Origin: Streptomyces griseoluteus
GTDB taxonomy: Bacteria > Actinomycetota > Actinomycetes > Streptomycetales > Streptomycetaceae
Reading direction: 5' to 3'
Length of the DNA stretch: 64,000 nucleotides
Assembly: GCF_004784465.1 (NCBI RefSeq)
Contig: NZ_SRRU01000001.1
Span: 496,001-560,000 of the forward strand
Both the position numbers and the translations under genes were made by a program. Shown one piece after another: positions 18,943-28,699 of this stretch (its first letter is position 1; each line of letters begins with the position of its first letter). Under the pieces are notes generated by a model. The model was given only the letters and a program-made list of their open reading frames with translations. It had not been told where the DNA came from and did no database searches.

Positions 18943-19971
18943 TCAGCGCTTGGTCTTCGGGTCGAGCGCGTCGCGCACCGAGTCACCGAGAAGGTTGAAC
19001 GCCAGGACGAAGAGCACCATCGTCACGCCGGGGAACAGCAGGAACGTGAAGTCGTCCTGGTAGAACTGGGCGGCGTAGCCGATCATGATGCCCCAGTCGG
19101 GGGTCGGGTCCTGGATGCCGACACCGAGGTAGGCGAGGCCCGCTTCCGTGGTGACCATCGCCGGGAGCAGCAAGGTGCCCTGGATGAGGATGGGCGTCCA
19201 GAGGTTGGGCAGCAGCTCCTTGAAGATGATGCGCGCCGGAGAGGCACCGGTGACCTTCGCGGCCTCCACGAACTCGCGTTCCCGCAGGGCCAGCACCTGA
19301 CCGCGCAGCAGCCGGGCTATGGAGGCCCAGCCGAAGATGGTCAGCAGGAGGATGAGGCAGACCACGACCAGCCAGGTCGGCGTGTTCTCGTTGTCCGCCA
19401 CGAAGAGGGCCAGGACCACCGGAGTGAAGGCGACGAAGAAGAGCTGCTGCGGGAAGGCGAGCAGGATGTCGATGACCCGGCCGAGGAGCCAGTCCGTCTT
19501 GCCGCCGATGTAACCCGCGCTGATGCCGATGATCACGCCGGCGACCATGGTGAGCACCGTGATCGCGACGGAGATCAGCAGGGAGTTGCGGATCGCGTAG
19601 AGCAGGAACGTGAAGACGTCGCGGCCGAGCTGCGGGTCGATACCGAACCAGAACTCTCCGTCGATGCCGCCGTTGGGCTTCGCCGGGAATCCGTTGTCCC
19701 CCAGCAGGCCAGGGGTGTTGAGGCCGTACGTGGTGTACGGGTCCTTGCCGTAGAGGCTGGAGATGAGCGGAGCGGCCAGGCTGATCACGAAGAAGAAGAT
19801 GACGATGACGGCCGAGGCGACACCGACACGGTCCCGCTTGAACCGCAGCCAGGCCAGTTGTCCGGGAGACCTGCTCTCGGGACCCTTCGCGTCAGGAGAA
19901 GCGTTCGACTTCTCGACGGGAACGTCGGTCACCTCAAGCGCGGCAGCCGCCGATGGAGTGGGGGTGGTCAT
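18943..19971 (-). CDS. Peptide ABC importer permease, DppC type, cluster 2
   Basis: 342 aa from the ATG at 19971 (MTTPTPSAAAALEVT), preceded by CCAGGAGCACC; the frame extends upstream to 20046 but without support. TM1 is VIVIFFFVISLAAPLI. The external segment FWFGIDPQLGRDVFTFLLYA precedes the transport domain, and the EAA loop is EFVEAAKVTGASPARIIFKELLPN. It is the first gene of the minus-strand operon, mirroring cluster 1 (permease C before the binding protein). Confidence 0.94.
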   Translation of the reverse strand: MTTPTPSAAAALEVTDVPVEKSNASPDAKGPESRSPGQLAWLRFKRDRVGVASAVIVIFFFVISLAAPLISSLYGKDPYTTYGLNTPGLLGDNGFPAKPNGGIDGEFWFGIDPQLGRDVFTFLLYAIRNSLLISVAITVLTMVAGVIIGISAGYIGGKTDWLLGRVIDILLAFPQQLFFVAFTPVVLALFVADNENTPTWLVVVCLILLLTIFGWASIARLLRGQVLALREREFVEAAKVTGASPARIIFKELLPNLWTPILIQGTLLLPAMVTTEAGLAYLGVGIQDPTPDWGIMIGYAAQFYQDDFTFLLFPGVTMVLFVLAFNLLGDSVRDALDPKTKR

Positions 19972-20441
19972 TGGTGCTCCTGGCCCAAGGGAGGGTCTGA
20001 GGACTCCGCAGGGCGCTCCCCTACGGGCTACGCCGGACTTTTTCAACGCAATTCATTCAAGGTCAATAAATTCTCGGTCGACTTGGTCCTGTCTTTACCT
20101 TCTTTACCTCTGCATGATGCATCCGTAGCTACGCGTGTAGCGCGACCGTAACCAATCCGTGCTTCACTTGGGGTATTTCGGGCAAATCAACCAATGGGTT
20201 CGATATCCGGACGGCGAGGTATCGAAATGCGTACATCGACGCGTCACGATCCAACGTTTCGGCAACGTTGCGCGGCGATCCGTTGCGCCTTGTCCGCAAG
20301 ATCACCGAGAGCGTGCCGGACCTGCCTGCATATGGCTGACGTGTCCCCCCAAACGCCGGGCAATCGGGCGGCGGGCATGCGGGATGTGCCGGGCGGGCCG
20401 ATATTGACCGGTAACGGTGAGGTGATCCCTGAGGAGGCAGC
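19972..20441. promoter_or_regulatory. Divergent regulatory region between importer clusters 2 and 3
   Basis: 470 bases without a gene, markedly AT-rich at 20040-20200. It should hold the promoters of both divergent operons. Visible elements are an inverted repeat gctac-gcgt-gtagc at 20128-20141, tgcatgatgca at 20111-20121, and the palindrome described separately at 20252. A GAGGAGG ribosome site just before 20442 serves cluster 3. I could not assign -35/-10 boxes reliably. Confidence 0.5.
20252..20270. promoter_or_regulatory. Candidate operator palindrome upstream of cluster 3
   Basis: caacgtttcggcaacgttg: perfect 7-bp arms around a 5-base centre, about 170 bases upstream of the cluster 3 start in the divergent promoter region. 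The geometry suits a dimeric repressor such as LacI/GntR/TetR types. No regulator gene is adjacent, so the binding protein is unknown. Confidence 0.4.
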
Positions 20442-22064
20442 ATGCGCGGATTCACGCACGCCAGATGGCTGACCGGCGCCGCCGCGGTGATGCTCGTGGT
20501 CACCGGGTGCGGCGGCGGAGCGAGCGGGACGGCGGACGGCGGGATGCTCACCTCCTCCTGGGGCGACCCGCAGAACCCGCTGGAGCCGTCCAACACCAAC
20601 GAGGTGCAGGGCGGCAAGGTGCTCGACATGGTCTTCCGGGGCCTGAAGCGGTACGACCCGAAGACCGGCGAGGCCCGGAACATGCTGGCCCGGTCGATCG
20701 AGACCACCGACTCCCGGCACTACACCGTGAAGCTCAAGGAGGGCTGGACCTTCTCCAACGGCGAGAAGGTCACCGCCCGCTCTTTCACCGACGCCTGGAA
20801 CTACGGTGCGAGCCTGAAGAACAAGCAGAAGAACGCGTACTTCTTCGGCTACATCGAGGGCTACGACCAGGTGCACCCCGAGATGGGGAGCCAGCACGCG
20901 GACACCCTCTCCGGGCTCAAGGTGGTCGACGACCACACCTTCACCGTCACCCTGAACCAGAAGTTCTCCGGCTTCCCCGACACCCTCGGCTACGCCGCCT
21001 TCGCCCCGCTGCCCCGCGCCTTCTTCACCGACCACGCCGCCTGGCTGAAGACCCCGGTCGGCAACGGCCCGTACGCCATCGAGTCCTACACCAAGGGCTC
21101 CCAGATGACCCTGCGGAAGTGGAACGGCTACCCGGGCCGGGACAAGGCGCTCAACGACGGCGTGATCCTCAAGGTCTACACCGACAGCAACACCGCCTAC
21201 ACCGACCTGATGGCCGGCAACCTCGACCTCGCCGACGACATCCCCGCCGCCCAGCTCAAGAACGTGAAGACCGACCTCGGCGAGCGGTACATCAACACCC
21301 CGGCCGGCATCATCCAGACCCTCGCCTTCCCGTACTACGACGAGCGCTGGAACCGGCCCGGCATGGAGAAGGTCCGCACGGGACTCTCCATGGCCATCAA
21401 CCGGGAACAGATCACCAAGACCATCTTCCGGCGCACCCGCACGCCCGCCACCGACTGGACCTCACCCGTCCTCGGCACCGACGGCGGCTTCAAGGCGGGC
21501 CTGTGCGGACGTGCCTGTACCTACGACCCGGCGGCCGCCAAGCGGCTGGTGCGCCAGGGCGGCGGCATCCCCGGCGGCTCCCTGAAGCTCACCTACAACG
21601 CGGACGCCGGCTCGCACCGGGAGTGGGTCGACGCGGTCTGCAACTCCATCAACCACGCCCTCGGCGACGACAACGCCTGCGTGGGCAATCCGGTCGGCAC
21701 CTTCGCCGACTTCCGCAACCAGATGGGGCAGCACAAGATGAGCGGTCCCTTCCGGGCGGGCTGGCAGATGGACTACCCCCTCATCCAGAACTTCCTCCAG
21801 CCGCTCTACTTCACCGGCGCCTCCTCCAACGACGGCCAGTGGTCCAACTCCGAGTTCGACGAGCTGGTGGACCGGGCCAACGCCGAGACCGACCCGGCCA
21901 AGTCGGTCGCCACCTTCCAGCAGGCCGAGGAGGTCGTCCGGGACAACATGGCCGCCATCCCGCTCTGGTACCAGAACGGCAACGCGGGTTACTCCCAGCG
22001 GCTCACCGGCGTGCAGCTCAACCCGTTCAGCGTGCCGGTGTACAACGAGATCAAGGTGAGCTGA
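20442..22064 (+). CDS. Peptide-binding lipoprotein, cluster 3
   Basis: 540 aa. The start is fixed by GAGGAGG 5 bases before the ATG. The signal peptide MRGFTHARWLTGAAAVMLVVTGC ends in lipobox VTGC. The mature part is an OppA/MppA-like SBP_bac_5 protein (YTVKLKEGWTFSNGEKVTARSFTDAWNYG) with an extra cysteine pair region (AGLCGRACTYD) that may form a disulfide. It heads a canonical OppA-B-C-D-F style operon and differs from the BldKB-like proteins in clusters 1 and 2. Confidence 0.95.
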   Translation: MRGFTHARWLTGAAAVMLVVTGCGGGASGTADGGMLTSSWGDPQNPLEPSNTNEVQGGKVLDMVFRGLKRYDPKTGEARNMLARSIETTDSRHYTVKLKEGWTFSNGEKVTARSFTDAWNYGASLKNKQKNAYFFGYIEGYDQVHPEMGSQHADTLSGLKVVDDHTFTVTLNQKFSGFPDTLGYAAFAPLPRAFFTDHAAWLKTPVGNGPYAIESYTKGSQMTLRKWNGYPGRDKALNDGVILKVYTDSNTAYTDLMAGNLDLADDIPAAQLKNVKTDLGERYINTPAGIIQTLAFPYYDERWNRPGMEKVRTGLSMAINREQITKTIFRRTRTPATDWTSPVLGTDGGFKAGLCGRACTYDPAAAKRLVRQGGGIPGGSLKLTYNADAGSHREWVDAVCNSINHALGDDNACVGNPVGTFADFRNQMGQHKMSGPFRAGWQMDYPLIQNFLQPLYFTGASSNDGQWSNSEFDELVDRANAETDPAKSVATFQQAEEVVRDNMAAIPLWYQNGNAGYSQRLTGVQLNPFSVPVYNEIKVS

Positions 22065-22069
22065 GCGTC

Positions 22070-22993
22070 ATGGGACGCTACGTCGTCCGGCGACTGCTCC
22101 AGATGGTGCCGGTGTTCGTCGGGGCCACCCTGCTGATCTTCCTGATGGTCAATGTGATGGGCGACCCCATCGCGGGGCTGTGCGGGGAGCGGCAGTGCGA
22201 CGCGGCCACCGCCGCCCAGCTCCGCAGCGAGTTCGGCCTCGACCAGCCGCTCTGGCAGCAGTACGCGACCTACATGGGGAACGTCTTCACCGGCGACTTC
22301 GGCACCGCGTTCAACGGACAGCCCGTCACCGAGCTGATGGCGGCCGCCTTTCCCGTCACCGTCCGGCTGACCATCGTGGCCATCCTCTTCGAACTCGTCG
22401 TCGGCATCAGCCTCGGTGTGCTCACCGGACTGAGCCGGGGCCGGCCCGTCGACACTGGGGTGCTGCTGCTCACCCTCGTGGTGATCTCCGTGCCGACCTT
22501 CGTCACCGGGCTCGTGCTCCAACTGCTGCTCGGCGTGGAGTGGGGGTGGATCAAGCCGTCCGTCTCGCCGGAGGCGCCGTACGGCGAGCTGATCGTGCCG
22601 GGGCTGGTGCTGGCCTCGGTCTCGCTCGCCTACGTCACCCGGCTGACCCGTACCTCCATCGCGGAGAACCGGCGCTCGGACTACGTCCGTACCGCCGTCG
22701 CGAAGGGGCTGCCCCGGCGCCGGGTCATCGTCCGGCACCTGCTGCGGACCTCGCTGATCCCGGTCGTCACCTTCATCGGCACCGACATCGGGGCACTGAT
22801 GGGCGGCGCGATCGTCACCGAGCGGATCTTCAACATCCACGGCGTCGGCTTCCAGCTCTACCAGGGCATCCTCCGGCAGAACACCCAGACGGTGGTCGGC
22901 TTCGTCACCGTGCTGGTGCTGGTCTTCCTGGTCGCCAACCTGGTGGTGGACCTGCTCTACGCGGTACTCGACCCGAGGATTCGTTATGCCTGA
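22070..22993 (+). CDS. Peptide ABC importer permease, DppB/OppB type, cluster 3
   Basis: 307 aa from the ATG at 22070, 5 bases after the binding-protein stop. The open frame runs much further upstream but only as a shadow of the previous gene. The N-terminus MGRYVVRRLLQMVPVFVGATLLIFLMV and the EAA loop SDYVRTAVAKGLPRRRVIVRHLLRTSLIP are typical. It overlaps the next permease gene by 8 bp, indicating translational coupling. Confidence 0.95.
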   Translation: MGRYVVRRLLQMVPVFVGATLLIFLMVNVMGDPIAGLCGERQCDAATAAQLRSEFGLDQPLWQQYATYMGNVFTGDFGTAFNGQPVTELMAAAFPVTVRLTIVAILFELVVGISLGVLTGLSRGRPVDTGVLLLTLVVISVPTFVTGLVLQLLLGVEWGWIKPSVSPEAPYGELIVPGLVLASVSLAYVTRLTRTSIAENRRSDYVRTAVAKGLPRRRVIVRHLLRTSLIPVVTFIGTDIGALMGGAIVTERIFNIHGVGFQLYQGILRQNTQTVVGFVTVLVLVFLVANLVVDLLYAVLDPRIRYA

Positions 22994-23969
22994 GCCGTCG
23001 TCGCGGGACTCGCGGGGGGCCGTCGCCGGGACCGGCATGGGCGGGACCATGGACCTCGCGGCCGGCGAGGCCGCCACGCTGGAGCGGGTGCCGGGCGGAC
23101 CGGCAAGCACCGGGCCCGACAGCAGACCGCGCTCGCTGTGGTCCGACGCCTGGCGGGACCTCAGGCGCAACCCGGTCTTCCTGCTCTCCGCGCTCGTCAT
23201 CCTCTTCCTGGTCCTCATCTCCGTCTGGCCCTCGGCCATCACCTCCGGCAACCCCCTCGACTGCGACCTCGCCAAGGCCCAGGACGGCTCCTCGCCCGGC
23301 CACCCCTTCGGCTTCGACGGGCAGGGCTGCGACGTCTACACCCGGACCGTCTACGGCGCCCGGACGTCGGTCACGGTGGGCGTGTGCGCCACGCTCGGGG
23401 TGGCGGTGCTCGGGTCGGTGCTCGGGGGGCTCGCCGGGTTCTTCGGCGGGGCCTGGGACGCGGTGCTGTCCCGGATCACCGACGTCTTCTTCGCCATCCC
23501 GGTCGTCCTCGGCGGCCTGGTGCTGCTCTCGGTGGTCACCAGCAACACCGTCTGGCCGGTGATCGGCTTCATGGTGCTGCTCGGCTGGCCGCAGATCTCC
23601 CGGATCGCCCGCGGCTCCGTCATCACCGCCCGGCAGAACGACTACGTACAGGCCGCCCGCGCGCTGGGCGCCTCGCCCGCCCGGCTGCTGCTGCGGCACA
23701 TCGCGCCCAACGCGGTCGCCCCCGTCATCGTCGTGGCCACCATCGCGCTCGGCACCTACATCTCGCTGGAGGCCACCCTGTCCTACCTCGGCGTCGGCCT
23801 GAAGCCGCCCAGCGTGTCCTGGGGCATCGACATCTCCGCCGCCTCCCCCTACATCCGCAACGCCCCGCACGCCCTGCTCTGGCCCTCCGGGGCGCTGGCG
23901 ATCACCGTCCTGGCCTTCATCATGCTCGGCGACGCGGTACGCGACGCCCTCGACCCGAAGCTGAGGTGA
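22986..23969 (+). CDS. Peptide ABC importer permease, DppC/OppC type, cluster 3
   Basis: 327 aa, with a cytoplasmic N-tail of about 60 residues before TM1 (PVFLLSALVILFLVLISVWPSAI). The external segment CDLAKAQDGSSPGHPFGFDGQGCDVYTRTVYGAR is the usual DppC insertion and carries two cysteines. The EAA loop is NDYVQAARALGASPARLLLRHIAPN. It is the partner of the permease at 22070; the ATPase gene begins 7 bases downstream. Confidence 0.95.
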   Translation: MPEPSSRDSRGAVAGTGMGGTMDLAAGEAATLERVPGGPASTGPDSRPRSLWSDAWRDLRRNPVFLLSALVILFLVLISVWPSAITSGNPLDCDLAKAQDGSSPGHPFGFDGQGCDVYTRTVYGARTSVTVGVCATLGVAVLGSVLGGLAGFFGGAWDAVLSRITDVFFAIPVVLGGLVLLSVVTSNTVWPVIGFMVLLGWPQISRIARGSVITARQNDYVQAARALGASPARLLLRHIAPNAVAPVIVVATIALGTYISLEATLSYLGVGLKPPSVSWGIDISAASPYIRNAPHALLWPSGALAITVLAFIMLGDAVRDALDPKLR

Positions 23970-23976
23970 CGGCGCC

Positions 23977-24960
23977 ATGCTGCTCGAAGTGCGCGACCTG
24001 CACGTGGAGTTCCGCACCCGCGACGGCGTCGCCAAGGCCGTCAACGGGGTGTCGTACGGGGTCGGCGCGGGCGAGACGCTCGCCGTGCTCGGGGAGTCCG
24101 GGTCCGGGAAGTCGGTGACCGCGCAGGCCGTGATGGGCATCCTCGACATGCCGCCCGCCCGGATCACCGGTGGCCGGATCCTCTTCCAGGGCCGCGACCT
24201 GCTTAACCTGAAGGAGGAGGAGCGGCGGCGGATCAGGGGCGCCGGAATGGCGATGATCTTCCAGGACGCGCTCTCCGCCCTCAACCCCGTGCTCTCCGTC
24301 GGCGACCAGCTCGGCGAGATGTTCACGGTGCACCGGGGGATGTCCCGCAAGGACGCCCGCAAGCGGGCCGTCGAGCTGATGGACCGGGTGCGCATCCCCG
24401 GCGCGGCCCAGCGGGTGCGGGACTATCCGCACCAGTTCTCCGGCGGCATGCGCCAGCGGATCATGATCGCCATGGCGATCGCGCTGGAACCCGCGCTCGT
24501 CATCGCCGACGAACCCACCACCGCGCTCGACGTCACCGTCCAGGCCCAGGTGATGGAGCTCCTCGCGGAGCTGCGCCGGGAGTACGACATGGGGCTGGTC
24601 CTCATCACCCACGACCTCGGCGTCGTCGCGGACGTGGCCGACCGGATCGCGGTGATGTACGCGGGCCGGATCGTGGAGTCGGCGCCCGTGCACGACATCT
24701 ACAAGGCACCGGCCCATCCCTACACCCGCGGCCTGCTCGACTCCATCCCCCGCCTCGACCACAAGGGGCGGGAGCTGTACGCCATCCGCGGTCTGCCGCC
24801 CAGCCTCACCCGCATCCCGCCCGGATGCGCCTTCCACCCGCGCTGCGCGATGGCGCGGGACGTCTGCCGCACGGACGAGCCCCCGCTGTACCCGGCCGGG
24901 CCGGACCGGGTGAGCGCCTGCCACTTCTGGAGGGAGTGCCTCGATGGCCGCGACGGCTGA
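23977..24960 (+). CDS. Peptide ABC importer ATPase, DppD/OppD type, cluster 3
   Basis: 327 aa. Walker A GESGSGKS lies near residue 39, the signature [15 protein letters not shown], Walker [13 protein letters not shown] and the H-loop [12 protein letters not shown]. The C-terminal oligo_HPY domain has [10 protein letters not shown]...C. It overlaps the next ATPase gene by 17 bp. It shares only general family similarity with the D-type ATPases of clusters 1 and 2. Confidence 0.95.
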   Translation: MLLEVRDLHVEFRTRDGVAKAVNGVSYGVGAGETLAVLGESGSGKSVTAQAVMGILDMPPARITGGRILFQGRDLLNLKEEERRRIRGAGMAMIFQDALSALNPVLSVGDQLGEMFTVHRGMSRKDARKRAVELMDRVRIPGAAQRVRDYPHQFSGGMRQRIMIAMAIALEPALVIADEPTTALDVTVQAQVMELLAELRREYDMGLVLITHDLGVVADVADRIAVMYAGRIVESAPVHDIYKAPAHPYTRGLLDSIPRLDHKGRELYAIRGLPPSLTRIPPGCAFHPRCAMARDVCRTDEPPLYPAGPDRVSACHFWRECLDGRDG

Positions 24961-26008
24961 ACCCGTGCTGGAGGCCCGCGGCCTGGTCAAGCACTACCCG
25001 CTGACCCGCGGCATCGTGCTGCGCAAGCAGATCGGCGCGGTGAAGGCCGTCGACGGGGTCGGCTTCAGCCTCGGCCGGGGCGAGACCCTCGGCATCGTGG
25101 GCGAGTCGGGGTGCGGCAAGTCCACGGTGGCCAAGCTGCTCTGCCATCTGGAGCGGCCCACCGCGGGCGAGATCCGCTTCCGGGGTGAGGACATCACCGG
25201 CGCGTCCGGGCGCCGGCTGAAGGAGGTGCGCCGGAACATCCAGATGGTGTTCCAGGACCCGTACACCTCGCTCAATCCCCGGATGACGGTGGGGGACATC
25301 GTCGGGGAGCCGTACGAGATCCATCCCGAGGTCGCGCCCAAGGGCGAACGGCGGCGCCGGGTGCAGGAGTTGCTGGAGGTCGTGGGGCTCGACCCGGAGT
25401 TCCTGGGCCGCTATCCGCACCAGTTCTCCGGCGGCCAGCGGCAGCGGATCGGCATCGCGAGGGCGCTGGCGCTGCGCCCCGAGGTGATCGTCGCGGACGA
25501 GCCGGTGTCCGCGCTGGACGTGTCGGTGCAGGCACAGGTGATCAACCTCTTGGAGCGGCTCCAGGCGGAGTTCGGGCTGAGTTACGTGTTCATCGCGCAC
25601 GACCTGTCGATCGTGCGGCACATCTCGGACCGGGTCGCGGTGATGTACCTCGGCCGGATCATGGAGACCGGCACGGACGCGGAGATCTACGAGCACCCCA
25701 CGCACCCCTACACCCAGGCGCTGCTGTCGGCGGTGCCGGTGCCCGATCCGGAGGCGCGGACGCGCCGGGAGCGGATCATCCTGAGCGGTGACGTGCCGTC
25801 CCCGACCGCGATCCCCTCCGGGTGCCGGTTCCGTACCCGGTGCTGGAAGGCCCAGGAGCGGTGCGCGCGGGAGGTGCCGGAGCTGGCGGTGCCGGAGGAG
25901 TTCCGGGCGGCCGGGGGGCGGGTCGCGCATCCGTCGGCGTGTCTGTTCGCGGCGGAGCGGCGGGTCGTGCCGGGGGCCATGGAGGGACACGGCAACGGGC
26001 CGGGATGA
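24944..26008 (+). CDS. Peptide ABC importer ATPase, DppF/OppF type, cluster 3
   Basis: 354 aa from an ATG inside the end of the previous gene. Walker [10 protein letters not shown] lies near residue 54, the signature [15 protein letters not shown], Walker [15 protein letters not shown] and the C-terminal [15 protein letters not shown]. It is the last gene of cluster 3; a 13-bp hairpin includes its stop codon. Confidence 0.95.
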   Translation: MAATAEPVLEARGLVKHYPLTRGIVLRKQIGAVKAVDGVGFSLGRGETLGIVGESGCGKSTVAKLLCHLERPTAGEIRFRGEDITGASGRRLKEVRRNIQMVFQDPYTSLNPRMTVGDIVGEPYEIHPEVAPKGERRRRVQELLEVVGLDPEFLGRYPHQFSGGQRQRIGIARALALRPEVIVADEPVSALDVSVQAQVINLLERLQAEFGLSYVFIAHDLSIVRHISDRVAVMYLGRIMETGTDAEIYEHPTHPYTQALLSAVPVPDPEARTRRERIILSGDVPSPTAIPSGCRFRTRCWKAQERCAREVPELAVPEEFRAAGGRVAHPSACLFAAERRVVPGAMEGHGNGPG

Positions 26009-26028
26009 CATGGCGCATCCCGGCCCGT
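25995..26028 (+). terminator. Hairpin terminator at the end of cluster 3
   Basis: acgggccgggatg pairs perfectly with catcccggcccgt across an 8-base loop; the ATPase stop codon lies within it. No U-tract. It separates cluster 3 from the convergent peptidase gene. Confidence 0.8.
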
Positions 26029-26109
26029 CTCACGGCACCCGCACGGCCGTACGCGCATCAGCCTCGCGGGTGCGTATATCGGAGCGGCTTCGGCGAAGTT
26101 GCCTGTGCG

Positions 26110-28245
26110 TTAACGCCGTCCGGGCTGGTCCAGGGCGCGCTTGAGGAAGTCGACCTGGAGGAGGAGCAGGTTCTCCGCGACCTGCTCCTGCGGAGTCATG
26201 TGGGTGACGCCGGACAGCGGGAGCACCTCGTGCGGACGGCCGGCGGCCAGCAGGGCGGAGGAGAGCCGGAGGGTGTGCGCGGCCACCACATTGTCGTCGG
26301 CCAGACCATGGATGATCATCATGGGCCGGTGCGGTTGGGCGGGGTCGGCGAGGCCCTCGTCGGTGATCAGGGAGTTGCGGGCGTAGCTCTCCGGGTCCGC
26401 CTTCGGGTCGCCCAGGTAGCGCTCGGTGTAGTGGGTGTCGTACAGCCGCCAGTCGGTGACCGGAGCGCCCACGACGCCCGCGTGGAAGACGTCCGGGCGG
26501 CGCAGGACGGCCAGCGCGGAGAGGTAACCGCCGTACGACCAGCCCCGGATGGCGACGCGGTCGAGGTCGAGCGGGTAGCGCTTGGCGAGGTCGTGCAGGG
26601 CGTCGATCTGGTCGTCGAGGGTAACCGTGAAGTCCCGGTGGATCGACTTCTCCCACTCGGGGGAGCGGCCGGGTGTGCCCCGGCCGTCCGCGACGATCAC
26701 CGCGAAGCCCTGGTCGGCGAACCACTGCGAGGTCAGATGGGCGTTGTGGGCGGCGACGACCCGCTGGCCGTGCGGGCCCCCGTAGGGGTCGAGCAGGACG
26801 GGCAGGGGAGTGTCATCGGGGTAGTCCGATGGCATAAGCACGGCGCACGGAATTCGTCGTGCGCCCCCCTCGGTCAGGGTCACGCGGGGGGACAAACCGG
26901 GGTCTTCGGCGTACGAGCGGACACCGAGCGCCGATTTCCCGTCACGCAGCACCTGGACGCGGGCGCCGGGACTGTCCAGGGTCGCGGAGACCAGGACGGT
27001 GACGTCACCAGAGCGCACCGCCGAGTGGACACCGGGCTCCCGCGACACGCGCTCCACGCCCGCTTCGCCGACCCGGTACACATGGATCTCGCCGGTCTCG
27101 GGGTCCTCGGCCGCCTCTCCGGCGGAGGCCGAGACCAGTACGTCCTCCGACGACACGTCGAGCACCGCGCGGATGTGCAACTCCGGTCCGGTCAGCGGGC
27201 GTTCGCCCACGGTCAGGACCCGCGCGCCGTCCTCGTCCGCGATGCGGACGAGCTGTCCGGAGGGGGTCCAGGCGGGCACCCCGGCGAAAAGATCCAGCCA
27301 TGTTGGATCTTCGTCGGCGTGCAGCGTCCGGGTCTCGCCGGAGTCCGGGTCGAGGGTGAGGACGAGGGTGCTCCGCTGGTCCCGCGACTGCACCTGGAGA
27401 AGGGGTGCACCCGCCTGTGACCAGTGCACTCGCGCCAGATAGGGGAAACGTTCGCGGTCCCAGCGGACCTCGGTGCGGGCGCCGTCCAGGCCGATGACGA
27501 ACAGGGTCACCGCCGCGTTGGCGGTGCCCGCGGCCGGGTAGCGCACGTGGTGTGGCTCACGGTCCGGGTGTGACGTGTCCGCGATCCACCAGCGCCGCAC
27601 CGGCGTGTCGTCCACCCGCGCCACCAGCAGCCGGTCCGACTCCGGGGACCACCAGAAGCCCCGCGTACGGTCCATCTCCTCGGCCGCGATGAACTCCGCG
27701 AGGCCGTACGTCACTTCGTCGCTCTCGGGGGTGGCCAGCGGCCGGTCGTCCGCTCCCTCGGCGCCGACGACGCGCAGCTCGCCTCCGGCGACGTACGCGA
27801 CGCGGGTGCCGTCGGGGGACGGGCGGGGGTCGATCACCGGGCCGGGGACGCGGAGTTCACGGGCGGTGCCGGCGCGCAGTTCGGCCGTGAACAGCCGCCC
27901 GGACAAGGCGAAAGACGCCATTTCGGCAGCGGTGTCGGTGGCGTACCCGACGATGCCCGCGCCGCCCTCGCGGCTGCGTTCGCGGCGGGCGCGTTCCTCG
28001 GGGGACAGCTCCTCGTCGGCACCCGCGAGCAGGGCGCGGGGGTCGGCGGCGAGGCGTTCGGTGCCGTCCGCGGTGTCCAGTACCCACAGGGAGTTGGCGC
28101 GGTCCGTGCCGGAGCCGGAGCGCAGGAACGCGACACGGGAGCCGTCGGGGGCCACGGTGAACGCGCGCGGCGCGCCGAGCGAGAAGCGCTGGGTCCGGGC
28201 GTGTCGGCGGGGGAAGGAGTCGGTGCCGGCTGTCTGGGTCGTCAT
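26110..28245 (-). CDS. S9 family prolyl oligopeptidase / dipeptidyl aminopeptidase
   Basis: 711 aa from the ATG at 28245 (MTTQTAGTDSF...); upstream in-frame codons to 28323 lack a ribosome site, and the one at 28245 is also weak. The N-terminal half is a DPP IV-type beta-propeller (PF00930); the C-terminal half is an alpha/beta hydrolase. The catalytic serine is in GWSYGG (about S570), the aspartate in GLADDNV (about D651) and the histidine in GVTHM (about H682). There is no signal peptide, so it should act in the cytoplasm, trimming peptides, possibly those delivered by the adjacent importers (inference from position only). Confidence 0.93.
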   Translation of the reverse strand: MTTQTAGTDSFPRRHARTQRFSLGAPRAFTVAPDGSRVAFLRSGSGTDRANSLWVLDTADGTERLAADPRALLAGADEELSPEERARRERSREGGAGIVGYATDTAAEMASFALSGRLFTAELRAGTARELRVPGPVIDPRPSPDGTRVAYVAGGELRVVGAEGADDRPLATPESDEVTYGLAEFIAAEEMDRTRGFWWSPESDRLLVARVDDTPVRRWWIADTSHPDREPHHVRYPAAGTANAAVTLFVIGLDGARTEVRWDRERFPYLARVHWSQAGAPLLQVQSRDQRSTLVLTLDPDSGETRTLHADEDPTWLDLFAGVPAWTPSGQLVRIADEDGARVLTVGERPLTGPELHIRAVLDVSSEDVLVSASAGEAAEDPETGEIHVYRVGEAGVERVSREPGVHSAVRSGDVTVLVSATLDSPGARVQVLRDGKSALGVRSYAEDPGLSPRVTLTEGGARRIPCAVLMPSDYPDDTPLPVLLDPYGGPHGQRVVAAHNAHLTSQWFADQGFAVIVADGRGTPGRSPEWEKSIHRDFTVTLDDQIDALHDLAKRYPLDLDRVAIRGWSYGGYLSALAVLRRPDVFHAGVVGAPVTDWRLYDTHYTERYLGDPKADPESYARNSLITDEGLADPAQPHRPMMIIHGLADDNVVAAHTLRLSSALLAAGRPHEVLPLSGVTHMTPQEQVAENLLLLQVDFLKRALDQPGRR

Positions 28246-28460
28246 GGCCCGACCATATTGGCCATGCGCCCCCTTGTGCGGCCGTGCGCCGAGCGATGCG
28301 CGAGCACACATAGTTATGATCACTGTCGCTGCGTGGGTATGAACCTGGCGGCGTCCGCGTGGACTTGGCTCTCGGGCCGGTCCGCCGGGGCTGTACCGAA
28401 GTCACAACCCCCATAGTCCGAACCCCCCGTGTCCCTGGGATTCATTGGAGGTGAGCCGCC
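28246..28460. promoter_or_regulatory. Divergent region between the S9 peptidase and the small membrane protein
   Basis: 215 bases with AT-richer stretches near 28305-28325. It should carry two divergent promoters; I cannot define either. A perfect GGAGGTGA Shine-Dalgarno at 28447-28454 belongs to the gene at 28461. Confidence 0.35.
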
Positions 28461-28655
28461 GTGGCACTCTCGATTTCGGCGGTGGTGCTGCTGGCGATCA
28501 TCGTCTTCCTGCTGATCAAGAAGTCGGGACTGAAGGGGGGACACGCGGCCATCTGCATGCTCCTCGGCTTCTATCTCGCCTCCTCGACCATCGCACCCAC
28601 GATCAGCGAGCTGACCACGAACGTCGCCAGCATGATCGGCAGCATCAAGTTCTGA
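28461..28655 (+). CDS. Conserved small membrane protein (64 aa)
   Basis: GTG start with a perfect GGAGGTGA 7 bases upstream. Residues about 5-20 (SAVVLLAIIVFLLIK) form one transmembrane helix, and about 28-46 (ICMLLGFYLASSTIAPTI) a second hydrophobic stretch, with a KKSGLKGGH turn between. I remember similar short proteins as widespread in Streptomyces, often in several copies and near mobile or conjugative functions, but no function is established to my knowledge. Length, SD quality and composition support a real gene. Confidence 0.85.
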   Translation: MALSISAVVLLAIIVFLLIKKSGLKGGHAAICMLLGFYLASSTIAPTISELTTNVASMIGSIKF

Positions 28656-28699
28656 CGACGGGCGGGGTGATGACGGTGTCGTCGCCCCTCCTGCCGCGA

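Noticed and set aside
20465..22069. Long in-frame upstream extension of the cluster 3 permease
   Set aside because: It is a shadow of the binding-protein gene; the permease start at 22070 is fixed by its membrane-helix N-terminus.
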